Origin: Oscarella lobularis
Lineage: Eukaryota; Porifera; Homoscleromorpha; Homosclerophorida; Oscarellidae
NCBI RefSeq assembly: GCF_947507565.1
Contig: NC_089191.1
Location: forward strand, 1,612,001 to 1,676,000
Length of the DNA: 64,000 bases
Direction of reading: 5' to 3'
A model generated the notes under the pieces. That model ran no database searches and had not been told where the DNA came from. It worked only from the letters and a program-made list of their open reading frames with translations. Positions 21,955-31,557 of this stretch are shown one piece after another; position 1 is the first letter of the stretch; every line of letters begins with the position of its first letter. Position numbers and translations under genes: made by a program.

Positions 21955-23136
21955 TCAATCTGTGTCAGTCTCACTTTTTCTTCTTTTTTTAGGCGGCTCT
22001 TTCTCTGGACTTCGCACAGATTCTGGAGTAGCAGACTTCATAGACCCATTCACAATTTTTGCAGTAAATTTGCAACTCTCCATCAACGTAATTTTCAGTA
22101 TCTCCGCAGCTCCAACTCCTGTCAACTGTTCAACAACTTCCCGTTTTGCAAGTGCCGTGACCTTCTCTCCGTCATTTCCTTCAATAATCAAATCAGCTAA
22201 AATTTGAACAGCGCCAATCTTCACTTTTTGAAAACTGCCGCAAAGTGAGCACTCTCCATACTTCGCACCTTCTGCAAAGGGAATTTTGCCTCTGCAGGTC
22301 AACGTCACGCATCGGACGAACTTCTCGAATCTTCCCACACCAATTACCTCGGCACCATTTATAACTAACTCTGACATACTATCACTCTTATCAACTTCTG
22401 CGGCATCTTCTTTCACATCTCCAATATCATCGATTTCGTCAATCGACGAACCATACGTGGCAGATAAGCTCTTCTCATTCATATACTCTTTGACGCGCAT
22501 GCCATTTAAATTATAACTCTTTCCTTCAGCTAACTGTCCGATATTATCTTCCCAAAGCGCCAACCAAAGCAGACTTGAACTATCTGCTATTAAAACGCGC
22601 TGGATCCTCTTGGAATTGTCACTTCCAACAAATTCACTCTCTTCAATCCGAATGCACTTTACTCTCACATCAACAATTCTGTTGGCATCTTCATTCTTAA
22701 CCTAACGATCAAAGTTTATAATATAATATTAATCGCTTATTACAATAATCTTATGCAGTACCTCAGACAACGAATATGAACGCTGCCTTTCAACTGCGAA
22801 GCTCTCGCCGGACTCTTTCATTTTTGCAGCGGCTCCAATTCTCAATTCTATATCGCCGGACTTTGACCGCAACAGCTCAGCGTCGACGACCGACACCGAT
22901 TTTCCATCCTCTACGTATTTGGCGAGCCGCTCATGAGTAGCTCGATCGAATCCGTACAGCCGAATTCTTTTTTCCCCATCCGACAGTTCGCCGTCGAAAT
23001 GCATTCGGCTGCTTTTACTCTTCTTCAGCGGCGACAGCGACGAAACAACTCCGTGGACATTTGCTCTCCCTTCCGAGTTTGGAAGATCGGATAGCTTCTT
23101 AAATTCGCCTAAGCTGTCCAGTTTCCTACGAGCCAT
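21955..23136 (-). CDS. RPA-like single-strand DNA-binding protein (Helitron cargo B)
   Basis: Minus strand: exon 1 23136-22762 starts MARRKLDSLGEF. A 60-bp intron (22761-22702, GTACTG..TTAG, phase 0) is followed by exon 2 22701-21955, giving 373 aa. Two OB-fold-like regions: 'ANVHGVVSSLSPLKKS ... KRIRLYGFD' (aa ~25-90) and 'ADSSSLLWLALWEDNIGQL' (aa ~145-200). A zinc ribbon follows: 'VRCVTLTCRG ... GECSLCGSF'. The C-terminus has PPKKRRK, a likely nuclear localisation signal. The frame is intact. The likely role is ssDNA binding during Helitron replication or transposition. It is diverged from cargo A, so the two are not recent copies of one gene. Confidence 0.8.
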
Positions 23137-23287
23137 CGACCGCGTGTCAAGGTGTCAGAATGACGGCGGAATGAAGTGCGCTAAACAACCTCCCGAACGC
23201 GTGGCAAGGTGGGCAAGGTGTCAAAATGACGACAGCATAAAGTGCGCTAATACAAATAGCTTTCCCATCTACGGCAGAAATCTCCAA

Positions 23288-23318
23288 GCCCGTGCGTAGC
23301 ACGGGCCCTCCGAACTAG
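23288..23318 (+). other. Helitron 2 3' terminus (hairpin + CTAG)
   Basis: Perfect 8-bp stem, 3-nt loop, 8-nt spacer, CTAG, then T. This is a strong Helitron signature and also fixes the junction with the DUF6589 gene. Confidence 0.9.
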
Positions 23319-23816
23319 TTATGCAAACTTTGCAAGACTATTTGCCACAAAACTATCCTCACGACAGAATCATCGCCTCAGGCGGAGATCAACTAACACG
23401 CGAGCGTCAACTGGCTGTTCAAAGACACATGGTTGACGGTGATACGCCTAAAGAACGACTGCAGCTGCTAGAACCGCAAATAGAAGACTGGCACTGTCTT
23501 GTCGTTCTTCTGAGTGTAAGATTGTCTTAGTTGGCGTAACCTCACACGAGTTAAAACAAGGTCACACTTTCTTTTAGGTGGCATGGAAATATCTTTATCA
23601 AGAGATCATGGAACGGTAGGCTTCTTTAAGAGTTTTCTAAACAGGCATACAGTCCAGAAGGAGCCAAAGAAAAGCGTCGACGCCACATTCGACTTTTTCC
23701 GGACAGTTGTGGTTGGACATTTCATGGCTAAAGCTTGTGAACAACTCAACATTTCGTCATTTGACGAAGAAGTTACTCTTCCGGAAGATGTTCGAAAAAG
23801 TGTCGACAGAGCATGA
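23319..23816 (+). pseudogene. DUF6589-type gene, 3' part
   Basis: Resumes the frame left at 17732 ('HSDMND' + 'IMQTLQDYLPQ'). It continues 'SGGDQLTRERQLAV', 'EPQIEDWHCLVVLL', a phase-0 intron 23516-23577, then 'VAWKYLYQ'. A +1 shift near 23600 leads to 'GTVGFFKSFLNRHTV' and 'DATFDFFRTVVVGHFMAKAC', with a stop at 23814-23816. The GGDQLT..DWH pattern is the conserved second half of the family. The copy was therefore already decayed, or decayed later, besides the insertion. Confidence 0.75.
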
Positions 23817-23954
23817 TCTATGTTCAGTAGCTCTACGCAGCACCGGTAGGATCAGTTGAATGTGTTCGTGGAAGCTCCGTTTGAGACGAGAGATTTCTTC
23901 ACTCTCAGCCATTGCAATGATTCACTTTATGCGTAACGCACTTTATTCGTAACG

Positions 23955-24080
23955 CACTTTAATCCACTAAAAACCGCATGAGAAACCGCATGAAAAACCG
24001 AAATAAAAACCACATGAAAAATCAAAATAAAAACCGCATGACAAATCAAAATAAAAACCGAAGAAAAAACGATAACCAAC
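23955..24080 (+). repeat. AT-rich short tandem repeat
   Basis: 'aaaaccgcatgaaaaa' and 'caaaataaaaaccgcatgac' variants recur with a period near 24 bp, about five times. 24100-24650 holds no recognisable gene. Confidence 0.7.
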
Positions 24081-24656
24081 TTTAAAATAGGAAACCAAAT
24101 CAAGAATTGAATACTGCAATTTTGGCGGAAATGACGCGCCATATTATTTCACGTGCCAGGTTCACGGCGTTCGTCTAAATAAACAATGCGATGGCGTTAA
24201 AGACGGCTCGCCGGTGCAACTTATCTGGGACCGCAGGAAAGGACACAAATAGCGGTACTGCATGCACACCGGATATCGCTTATGGCATCTTCAGCGAGAG
24301 TTGCCTCAGTCATCGCACCTTATTTAGATCGAGCTCAAATTGTTATGACTGTGTACACAAGAATGCCCATTTGATGCTAATGGTACCCAATTCTTTTAGG
24401 CAAATGATGGGCGTGCCATACTCCTGTCATCCACGGGGTCCAGGAGCTGGCAGTTTTGTGTGCATGACGTGAGGGCACACGTGTCCTCATGCAGTCTTAC
24501 CCTCAGGGAGATGCACACTCTGTGCTTGTCACTCGAAGACGTTGGACTGATCGTGTGGAAAAGATTCCCTAAGTTGTCTGTCATCATGTTATTACAATGA
24601 AAAAGGCAAGCTGCATTTAGAACGCTTGATGCCTGAGTGACTACTAAGTGTAGTAG

Positions 24657-26060
24657 TTAGTGACGTTCTCCGATGAGTCGTACCTGTAGGTTTACGAGAG
24701 CAGCTGTAATCATCATTATCTGATCCAAAGTACCTTGTGTTGCACTGTTGCTCTGTCGTCGGTTAATGTAATGAAATTCTCTTAGGTGGCCAAAAGCTCT
24801 TTCGACATGAACTCTAGCTGACGCTAATTTTCTGCTGTAAAGTTCTTCCTGTCTTATCAACTGCTCAAGAAGACCACTTTTCTCAACAGTCTTTCTGTCA
24901 GAAGTACAACCAGGGAATCCCGATGACATGTACACAAATGAACCAGTATAGAGATCAATAACCGCCAAATACTTCACCGTCGTGTGATTTTTGTAGGAAG
25001 AAAACTTTGCTTTCTGAGTAGAAAGTTTTCGAGGCTTTTGGGTAAATATTTCTGTGCAATCGATTGCCGCCACCGTGTTTGGGAAGTACGCCAAGACGTC
25101 CCATTTGGACCCGCGGTTGTTTGAGGCCAGCTGATTAATTTTGAGAAGTGTTTGAAAAGGAACGGCAACCACGCGCTCATTACCTTTGAAACGTAAGCTA
25201 TAGAAACGCCAAAACGATATGCTAAGTCTTTGTAGAGGCCCAATCGCAGTCTCAGCAGAACCATAAAAATTCATCTTGCAGACAAATTTTTCGACTTGCT
25301 CCCGATTTTTGACGGACGGGATAGCCGTGATCAAGACGGATACTTTCAACCGTCTGATCTTTGACACCCTTTGTTGAAGGAAACAGAACAATGCTCTGTG
25401 CTGCAGGCTTCAACCATGCTCACAGTATGTTAAACGTTTTCAACCCAAGGATCCCTGTATGAAACTTGACCGCGGCATCAGACTTCAGTGAATCAATACA
25501 AAATCTCTTCTTCTCCAAGGCGACCTGAAGCCGCGATATTTTGATTCTTAACTGTGCGTTGTCGTCACGCAGTTCCGCACAGTCGTTTCGCTGGCACAGC
25601 CATCATAACATCATGATCATCATCATGTTCAATAGCAACGGGACCTGTTGTTACCAAATCTTCTGAGCTTGCAAAAATCCCTTTGATCTCAGGTATCGCT
25701 GACAGTCGACTTGTCCGATATGTCTACTGTAGGCAGACATTCTTGTCCTTCGCACTTGGACTCCGTCTCTCCTCGTAATGAAGGTTGCAAATGACAGCGC
25801 TTGAACCAGGAATCCTATCGCGGCCTCTCGCATCTTGACGAGATATTCTCCGTAAGACAATTTTGCGCACCGTGTCCGACATACATGACAACGAGAAGAG
25901 CTTCAGTATTGATGCGGCGTTTCGGGCAGCTTGTGCTGCTAAGCGATGAGCACCGACACAGAAGAGACGTACCGCCTGGTAGTTGAGGACAGCGATTTTT
26001 TTGATTGTGACAGCCTGGAACGCTGCACTGTCGATAGCTTGGAGTAGACAACCGCAACGA
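24657..26060 (-). pseudogene. THAP-finger + DDE_4 transposase (PIF/Harbinger-related or ISL2EU-type), decayed
   Basis: N-terminal THAP remnant on minus near 26050-25800: 'RQCSVPGCHNQKNRCPQLPG', then in another frame 'SSAVICNLHYEE', the usual C-x4-C..C-x2-H spacing end. A coiled segment follows ('CAELRDDNAQLRIKISRLQ', ~25580-25500). The catalytic domain at 25391-24657 reads 'AIDCTEIFTQKPRKL', 'SSYKNHTTVKYLAVIDLYTG', 'FPGCTSDRKTVEKSGLLEQL' and 'SARVHVERAFGHLREF', so the first Asp and the final Glu are present. The 'LADRGF' Asp block is missing: 'LIRQEELYSRKLASARVHVE' follows directly, pointing to an internal deletion. Frameshifts separate the blocks. Confidence 0.75.
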
Positions 26061-26090
26061 CGACGACGACGACGACGGCAACGACGCTAT
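26055..26090 (+). repeat. (GAC)n microsatellite
   Basis: 'acgacgacgacgacgacg' run with one interruption; it lies just upstream of the THAP remnant. Confidence 0.9.
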
Positions 26091-26589
26091 CGTGCTGCGA
26101 TCGAGACTGTAGGGGACGCGCAGATGCAAAATTTTGGCATACAATACAGGTAAGACAAGATTCGTGGCGACGTGTTGTGTAATGTTTCGCTTTTGAAGAC
26201 GCTACGCCAACATGCGACGCTTTATCGGCGATTTCGCAGCTAGAAGAAATTCTTACCTCAAGGCAGAAGGTGGGTGAGTAGGTTTGTAGACGCTCTATCC
26301 GGCGGTGAAGGTGTACTGTTTGTGTGGGCTTTTGGAACGAAGTTGCAGCCGAGTATATGTTTCTCAAAATGGCGGCGACATCGCAGTTTGCGGCGATAAC
26401 GACTACAAATTAACCCAGGGTGCAAATGCTCGAGTCTGTCAAAACAAAGCCTTATGTAATCATTGCAATGCCCGTTCTACGCCAGACCCTCGCTCTTCGA
26501 AAAAATGCGCAGAAAATAATCATTATTGATTGTACTCATTACCGTCGACAAATGCGCGCGCTCATAAAATCACGCCCTCTTAAAAGGTC

Positions 26590-26890
26590 TCTTCCATCAG
26601 CCGCTCTTCTTTTCTCAAAGAAGTGGCTCAATCCTTTCCATCTTTGTACCAGTTCGTTGCTCGTTGCTGTTTCCTCCCGCCAGGACTTTGCTTCCAACAG
26701 AAAATGAATATCAAGTGCTTTCTATCAGAAGAGGGCGTCCAACAAGGTGACCCTTTGGGGCGTTTTCTTTTTGCGCTTGCTCTGCAACCTTGCTTGCGAG
26801 TGGCTGCTGAGGAGTGCTCCAGAGTTTTAGTCGTTAGCTACCTTGATGACGCAGTTATTGAGAAATTTCTGTCAGCTCCTACGAACATTG
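26590..26890 (+). pseudogene. reverse transcriptase fragment
   Basis: One frame reads 'EEGVQQGDPLGRFLFALALQ' and 'VVSYLDD', the RT palm motifs around the YxDD box. Upstream 'VAQSFPSLYQFVARCC' is the usual preceding helix. Only about 100 codons survive. The RT class (non-LTR or other) cannot be decided from this. It ends before 26900 in unrelated sequence. Confidence 0.75.
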
Positions 26891-27699
26891 ACACCACCCC
26901 GAGCGAGCGATTCCTTGGAGGCCACCACATCTTCCGTGCAAGCGGAGCACTCGGCAATATTCGCCCTCTGATGTGTAAGTCAGTTGCTCTATTTCCAGCA
27001 ATGACAACACTGTGAGTGATGACTGTCGGGGGCAATTCGACCTCTATGGAGGCGCAATTTCGTTGACGTTTGTGACAGCAACCCTTGATGAATATGGATG
27101 TGTTCCGCCCTGTAAACGTAGCCACTGAGCAAAAAGGCGATTTGCTTTAGCCATAAGTCGGAACCTACAGTGCGTCCCACGTCCGATCGAAAATGGGCGT
27201 GACTTACTATTTTACCTGCGTTTGTATCGTTTCTCTTTGCAAATAAAATAAATACGTACATCCATACGTTCTTTGGTCTTTCCTCTACCTGCCGAGATGC
27301 TTCGTTTGACGATCATTCATTGAACATTTTAGTTGAGCGACGCTATAATACGCAGTCCTTCGATCAACGTTAGGCTATTTTTAAGACAAACGGAGTGATT
27401 CCTTGAGCAGCGGCTAATTTTAGCACCATCTTTACCGCTTTTAGGTCTTCAAGAACTCTTTGGGCTTTCCGAAACCATTCGGTTGTTGGCCGTAGGGCGA
27501 TTTTTGCGGGGGGCGTGCCTAAATTACGTTAGGCTAATGCGTGGCTAAACGCAACGACCTCCGCCAATTCACTTACCGCAGCATGATAAAGAGATAGGTT
27601 CTTTTCATTCGCTTTCGAACGTTTCTTCCGAACGAGCTCATATTGTCGAAACACGTGGTAAAGCACATGTAGCTGTATTAGCGTACGCTTTCCGCAGAA

Positions 27700-28313
27700 A
27701 TGTCTTCCGTTCCCGTTTTTTCGTTTCTTTGCCAAATTAAAGGAATTCGTCTGTACTCCGGCTACACCGAAGACGCCGCCGGTGAAAAAATCGTTTTTGA
27801 ACGCGAAAGGACGAATTCTCACGATGCGAACGCGATCGGCGCTTGGCTGGGTCGCTTCAAAGTAGGCCACGTTGATCGCGATGTCGCTAGAGTGCTTTCT
27901 CAGCCGATTAATAACGGCTGGATATCTGTGGACGGGTAAATAACTGCATAAAATCATTTTGACAAATTTGCTAAATTGGTGCTTTTAGCAAGCTCATCGG
28001 AGAGCCGTATTCAAGTGACTTGCGAGGCTCAATGAGCTGGAGATTCCGGGTTCGAGATTGTAAAATCACAGTTTCTGGCATCGAGTCGACAGTGGACAAA
28101 TTTGAGACATGCTATCGACTCTTCACGGAAATAGAGGACCTTGGACTCAATCCGGATTTTCTCGACTACGGAGAAGAATTCAGCGATGAAGATTTACCAG
28201 CGGAGAGTGAAGGAGACACAACTCCACCATTGTCTCCTGTATCGACTGAAGACGACTATAATTCAGACGAATCGTACTCAATCTTGCAGCCTAAAAGAAG
28301 TAGAATGCAATAA
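27700..28313 (+). CDS. HIRAN-domain protein encoded inside the TIR transposon
   Basis: Exon 1 27700-27935 starts MSSVPVFSFLCQIKG. A 53-bp intron (27936-27988, phase 2) is followed by exon 2 27989-28313, 186 aa. Residues ~10-85 carry the HIRAN pattern: 'IKGIRLYSGYTEDAAGEKIV', 'FERERTNSHDANAIGAW', 'VGHVDRDVARVLS'. The rest is a second small domain ('MSWRFRVRDCKITVSGIEST') and an acidic Ser/Glu tail ending 'PKRSRMQ'. HIRAN domains (as in HLTF) bind 3' ends of single-stranded or damaged DNA. Here the gene is an accessory to the transposase by position only. AATAAA overlaps the stop (28309-28314). No frame breaks. Confidence 0.85.
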
Positions 28314-28344
28314 AGGCGTTGAACTCTCTCTGTTTGCAATTAGG

Positions 28345-28427
28345 TGGCTTTTAGAAAAGCCGGGGTTGGTTTTTAGAAAAGCCGGGGTTGGTTTTTAGAA
28401 AAGCCGGGGTTGGTTTTTAGAAAAACC
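28345..28427 (+). repeat. 22-bp tandem repeat between the convergent genes
   Basis: Unit 'agaaaagccggggttggttt(tt)' about 3.5 copies, nearly perfect; it lies between the HIRAN stop and the transposase stop. Confidence 0.9.
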
Positions 28428-28439
28428 GGTTGTGCCCAC

Positions 28440-30233
28440 TTAGTTTCCAACGGAAACTCTCCGGTGGGACTTGTAAACGCGTACAGCTTTCTCCAGGGCG
28501 TCTCCAGATAAACCTTCGCGGTAAAGCTTTTCGTACTGACCGACGCCGCTAAAGAAGCCATCGATAGTGCTTGCTGCAATACGATCGAGGCTCTGTGGAA
28601 TTGTCGAGCGAAGCCCCCAGATGGTGTAGTCGCAGTGCGAACGTGTGTACTGTTTGGCCGAGCACCAGACACGCTCAATCGGGTTGAGCTCGCAGTGGAA
28701 CTTTGGAAGGTAAATGACCTCGTGTCCTGCGTGACGAACAATTTTTTCGACTTCATTCGGTTCGGAAATGAAATCTTCGTGCGACGACAGGATAGCGCGA
28801 AGCTGATCCCTGGATTTCCCACGCACATCGATTCCTCTTTCCGTCAGCACACAATCTAGCCCCTTAGGTATTCCGTTCTCGTCTACCAGCGATTGAGGAC
28901 TTCCGTTCGACACAGTATCATGCATAACAGGCTGACGTCCTGCTGGCCCCTTGTTCATTGCTTTGGCATTGAGAGCGTCACTTGGCATGCGGCGATGGCA
29001 AGGGCTGTTGTCGAGGACAAAAAGAGCCTTCCGTCCAGGGTATTTGGAATTAAAAATGCCGATTGCCTTCGACATTTGATCTTTGAATCGATCAGCATTC
29101 CAGTACCCTTCTCTAGTTCCACCGACTTCCAAGTACTCCCTTGCCGAAAGTTGACGCTCCTGGTCCTGCAAGAAGCTTCTGTCAGCTTCTACAATGAAAT
29201 CGGAGACCATAATAGCTCGGCCCTCCGATTTGGATTTCACTGGATTGAAAGAGCCGTCGCACCAAAAGGAAGGTTGGTCGTCGTTAGAGTGAAAGATGCA
29301 CTCGTCATGATACACTCTGATGAAGCCGCTTCTGTCAAACTCTTCCATGTCACCCAAGTATTAACCACGGCGTTTTATGACGTCATCTCTCTCATGTCCA
29401 TCAATATAGACCCCCTTTTTGTACTTGGTCACAGAGAATCCCAGACGAGTCATCCACCGATAAATCGTACTTCTTCGAACAACCAAATTTCTGTTTCCAA
29501 GAAGGGGAAGGACGTTCGCATTTACGTATTTCTGCACGTCAGACACCGTGAGGTTGGGTTCTCCTTTGCGGACGCTGTTTTCTCGGATGAACTGTGTTAT
29601 CATCAGTTGAAGCTCCGCCTCGCCGTCAAGAAGCCAGACTGGCCCGTTCTGCTTTTCACGAACACCCTCACAATCAGACTCATTATCAGTCGCAATCGAC
29701 GTCAACCAGCGACGAACTGTTTGTGCATTGCAACCAACAACTGACGCAGCTCTTTCGCACGCTTTCGTGATCCCGAGGTGGTCGTTCTGACACACCAGAT
29801 AGGCGGCGAACATTCGTCGATCGACGTCTTGAAGATCGGCTATCCATTCATTAACGCGAATACAAGCGACATCGATTTCATCTTACCGTTGTCGAGATTT
29901 ACTAGCAGCCGATTCTGAAGAAAGTGGACGCTCACTTTGTCGCTTCCGACCACGTCCAGCTGTTTGACCGCCTTTCGCGGCGTCCCCTCGAGGCTTCAAT
30001 TTGTGCATCCTGTTGACTTTGGTAATGAAATCAGAAGCGCGGTTCAGTGCGGCACGCTTCGGTCGCGTGCCGTCCTCTATCGACGAGCAAGGAGTAGAAG
30101 AAGACGGGTTGGTGTTTAAAACACCGGTTGGAGAGGTGTTGCAGACGAAGGAGGAAAACAATCCATTCAAACCATGCGCGAGAAAGCCGAGACACCCGTA
30201 CAAACCCGGATGCTCCCCAAAAGGGGGCCGCAT
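28440..30233 (-). pseudogene. large DDE transposase of the HIRAN-bearing element, two in-frame TAA codons
   Basis: One minus-strand frame of 598 codons (ATG at 30233), interrupted only by TAA at 29885-29883 and 29363-29361. Parts: a Ser/Arg-rich N-terminal segment; a helix-turn-helix region ('ITKACERAASVVGCNAQTVR', 'RRSTIYRWMTRLGFSV'); the catalytic domain with 'VYHDECIF' (first Asp), 'LFVLDNSPCH' (second Asp) and 'LPKFHCELNPIERVW' (Glu). Counted from the Met after the second TAA these are D18, D116 and E228, spacing 97 and 111 residues. The first TAA lies in CG|GTAAGA and could be a splice donor; the second has no such excuse. TIR and TA flanks place it near Tc1/mariner. The spacing is unusual for that group. 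Confidence 0.85.
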
Positions 30234-30363
30234 CGTAAACTCGGTTTTTTAGTAATCTTTATTCTTTTACTACTCTATATAGACTAAGCAACCGGTAAAA
30301 AACTTTTGGAAAAAGTTCAAATTAGCCGGAAATTTTTTTCGATCGGACGTGGGACGCACTGTA

Positions 30364-31080
30364 GCTCATTTGCTTTCGCACGCGGCCGTAAATGACCGGA
30401 AACGCTTGTTCTGATTTCGTTAATGTTGAACTAACAAATCAAACTGTAGAAAACGCTAGTAAATCGTGTCGGCTCTGAGGACGTCTTAATTAATGGCAAA
30501 TGCGCCTAGTTTTTCGAAGTACCATACGGAAACTGGTCGCGAGCGCGTGGCAAGCCAGGCTCACAAAAGGTCGGAGTTGCCAACTCCTTTTCTATCCCTG
30601 GTTACAGCGCTCCTCTCCGCCACAAAATGGTTGAGTAGGAGCTGCCTCTGGCATTGAAACGATTGATTCAATAAGAAACGTCGCATACCATCTGAATATT
30701 TCTAGAAAATAACTAAATAGATCTGGTCGACCTATTTGCAGTAAATAACAACTCGCGGGCAGCTGATCCGTTTCTCTTTGAGTTGTGTTACAAGAGGATT
30801 GAACACTTCGGCGATATCATTGCCTATTCTCCTTAGAATATACGGACGTTAGATAGATCAGGAGTGCGAATGACTTCCCTTCCATCCTACATACACGTAT
30901 TAGCTTAGCGCGGAACAAGCGAGTGACTGTTGCAGTAAGAGCATCGGAACACGACCAAGCAATGCTCTAATTTCTCCAACTGATGCACATCACGATCGAA
31001 AAGCCTCTTTTCTCGTTGTCGACTCGCCCCTAAAAGATAGCCAAGTTACGTAAGTACAGCAGAGCACGCAGTGGAATCAT
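30364..31080. other. no recognisable gene
   Basis: No frame with motif content and no repeat structure seen. Confidence 0.3.
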
Positions 31081-31084
31081 CACC

Positions 31085-31498
31085 ATTCTAACACCGTGTG
31101 TGCTTCGTCGGCAACGACAGCTATCACCTGACTTCGGACGCTTGGTAGTTGAAGAAAAACGCCACTCGTCCTTTTGAAGAAACTTATCGGGGCTTCCATA
31201 AGCGAGTGGACAGGCACCTCGCACTATCTTCTCGTCATCTCGCACTATCTTCTCGTCATCGGCCTGCGTAGTATAGGCTTCGAAGGGTGACGACTTGGTC
31301 GTGCATTAGAGCTTTCAAGGGACTGATGACGACGATATTGACAGTCTCATGGCCTTGGAAGACCTTGTTCCCAAACCCCGTGGGGAAGCCGGCGAATACA
31401 TCGCTGCCGCAATAAAGCGCGGCTATACACGACCGCTGCTCATCTTTCACGCGTTTTATAGACAATCGAGCGCAAAGTGCTCGAAACGCCGCATCCAT
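31085..31498 (-). pseudogene. RecQ-like helicase fragment
   Basis: Minus-strand frames give 'LSIKRVKDEQRSCIAALYCG', 'VFAGFPTGFGN' (Walker A, with Asn where Lys is expected), 'VVISPLKALMHDQV', then 'GACPLAYGSPDKFLQKDEWR', then 'VIAVVADEAHTVLEW' (DEAH box). That is motifs 0 to II of a RecQ-family ATP-dependent 3'-5' DNA helicase. The frame shifts between blocks, a 21-bp piece is duplicated in tandem at 31212-31255, and no later motifs follow. It is a dead fragment. The source gene or element is unknown. Confidence 0.7.
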
Positions 31499-31557
31499 GG
31501 CGAAGTGAAGCTAATAGACCCCGCACGCTATACGCCTACATTAATTTAATAATGCGA

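Larger units (their letters stand above)
21107..23318 (+). mobile_element. Helitron 2 carrying a minus-strand RPA-like gene
   Basis: The 5' end TCTATTCTACTAAGAGCG is related to that of Helitron 1: both continue with 'GCCATCTTG' and then 'ACGTCAC'. The 3' end is CTAG (23315-23318) preceded by hairpin GCCCGTGC-gta-GCACGGGC (23288-23306) and an 8-nt spacer; the following base is T. It contains a 37-bp direct repeat pair at 21545-21615 and a ~68-bp pair at 23149-23260. The only gene is RPA-like. No Rep/helicase was found in its 2.2 kb. Confidence 0.85.
27168..30361 (+). mobile_element. 3.2-kb TIR transposon with HIRAN gene and DDE transposase
   Basis: Perfect 26-bp terminal inverted repeats beginning CAGTGCGTCCCACGTCCGAT at 27168-27193 and 30336-30361, flanked by TA on both sides (27166-27167, 30362-30363). 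TA duplication and CAGTG start point to Tc1/mariner-like integration. Inside, a HIRAN-domain gene (+) and a transposase (-) converge, separated by a 22-bp tandem repeat. 27194-27700 and 30234-30335 hold no other gene. The element looks young: termini are identical and the genes are nearly intact. Confidence 0.9.

Noticed and set aside
27529-27957. 142-aa minus-strand frame
   Set aside because: Antisense to HIRAN exon 1, which has the domain, splice site and stop/AATAAA context.
28893-29744. 283-aa plus-strand open frame
   Set aside because: Antisense shadow of the DDE transposase of the HIRAN element.
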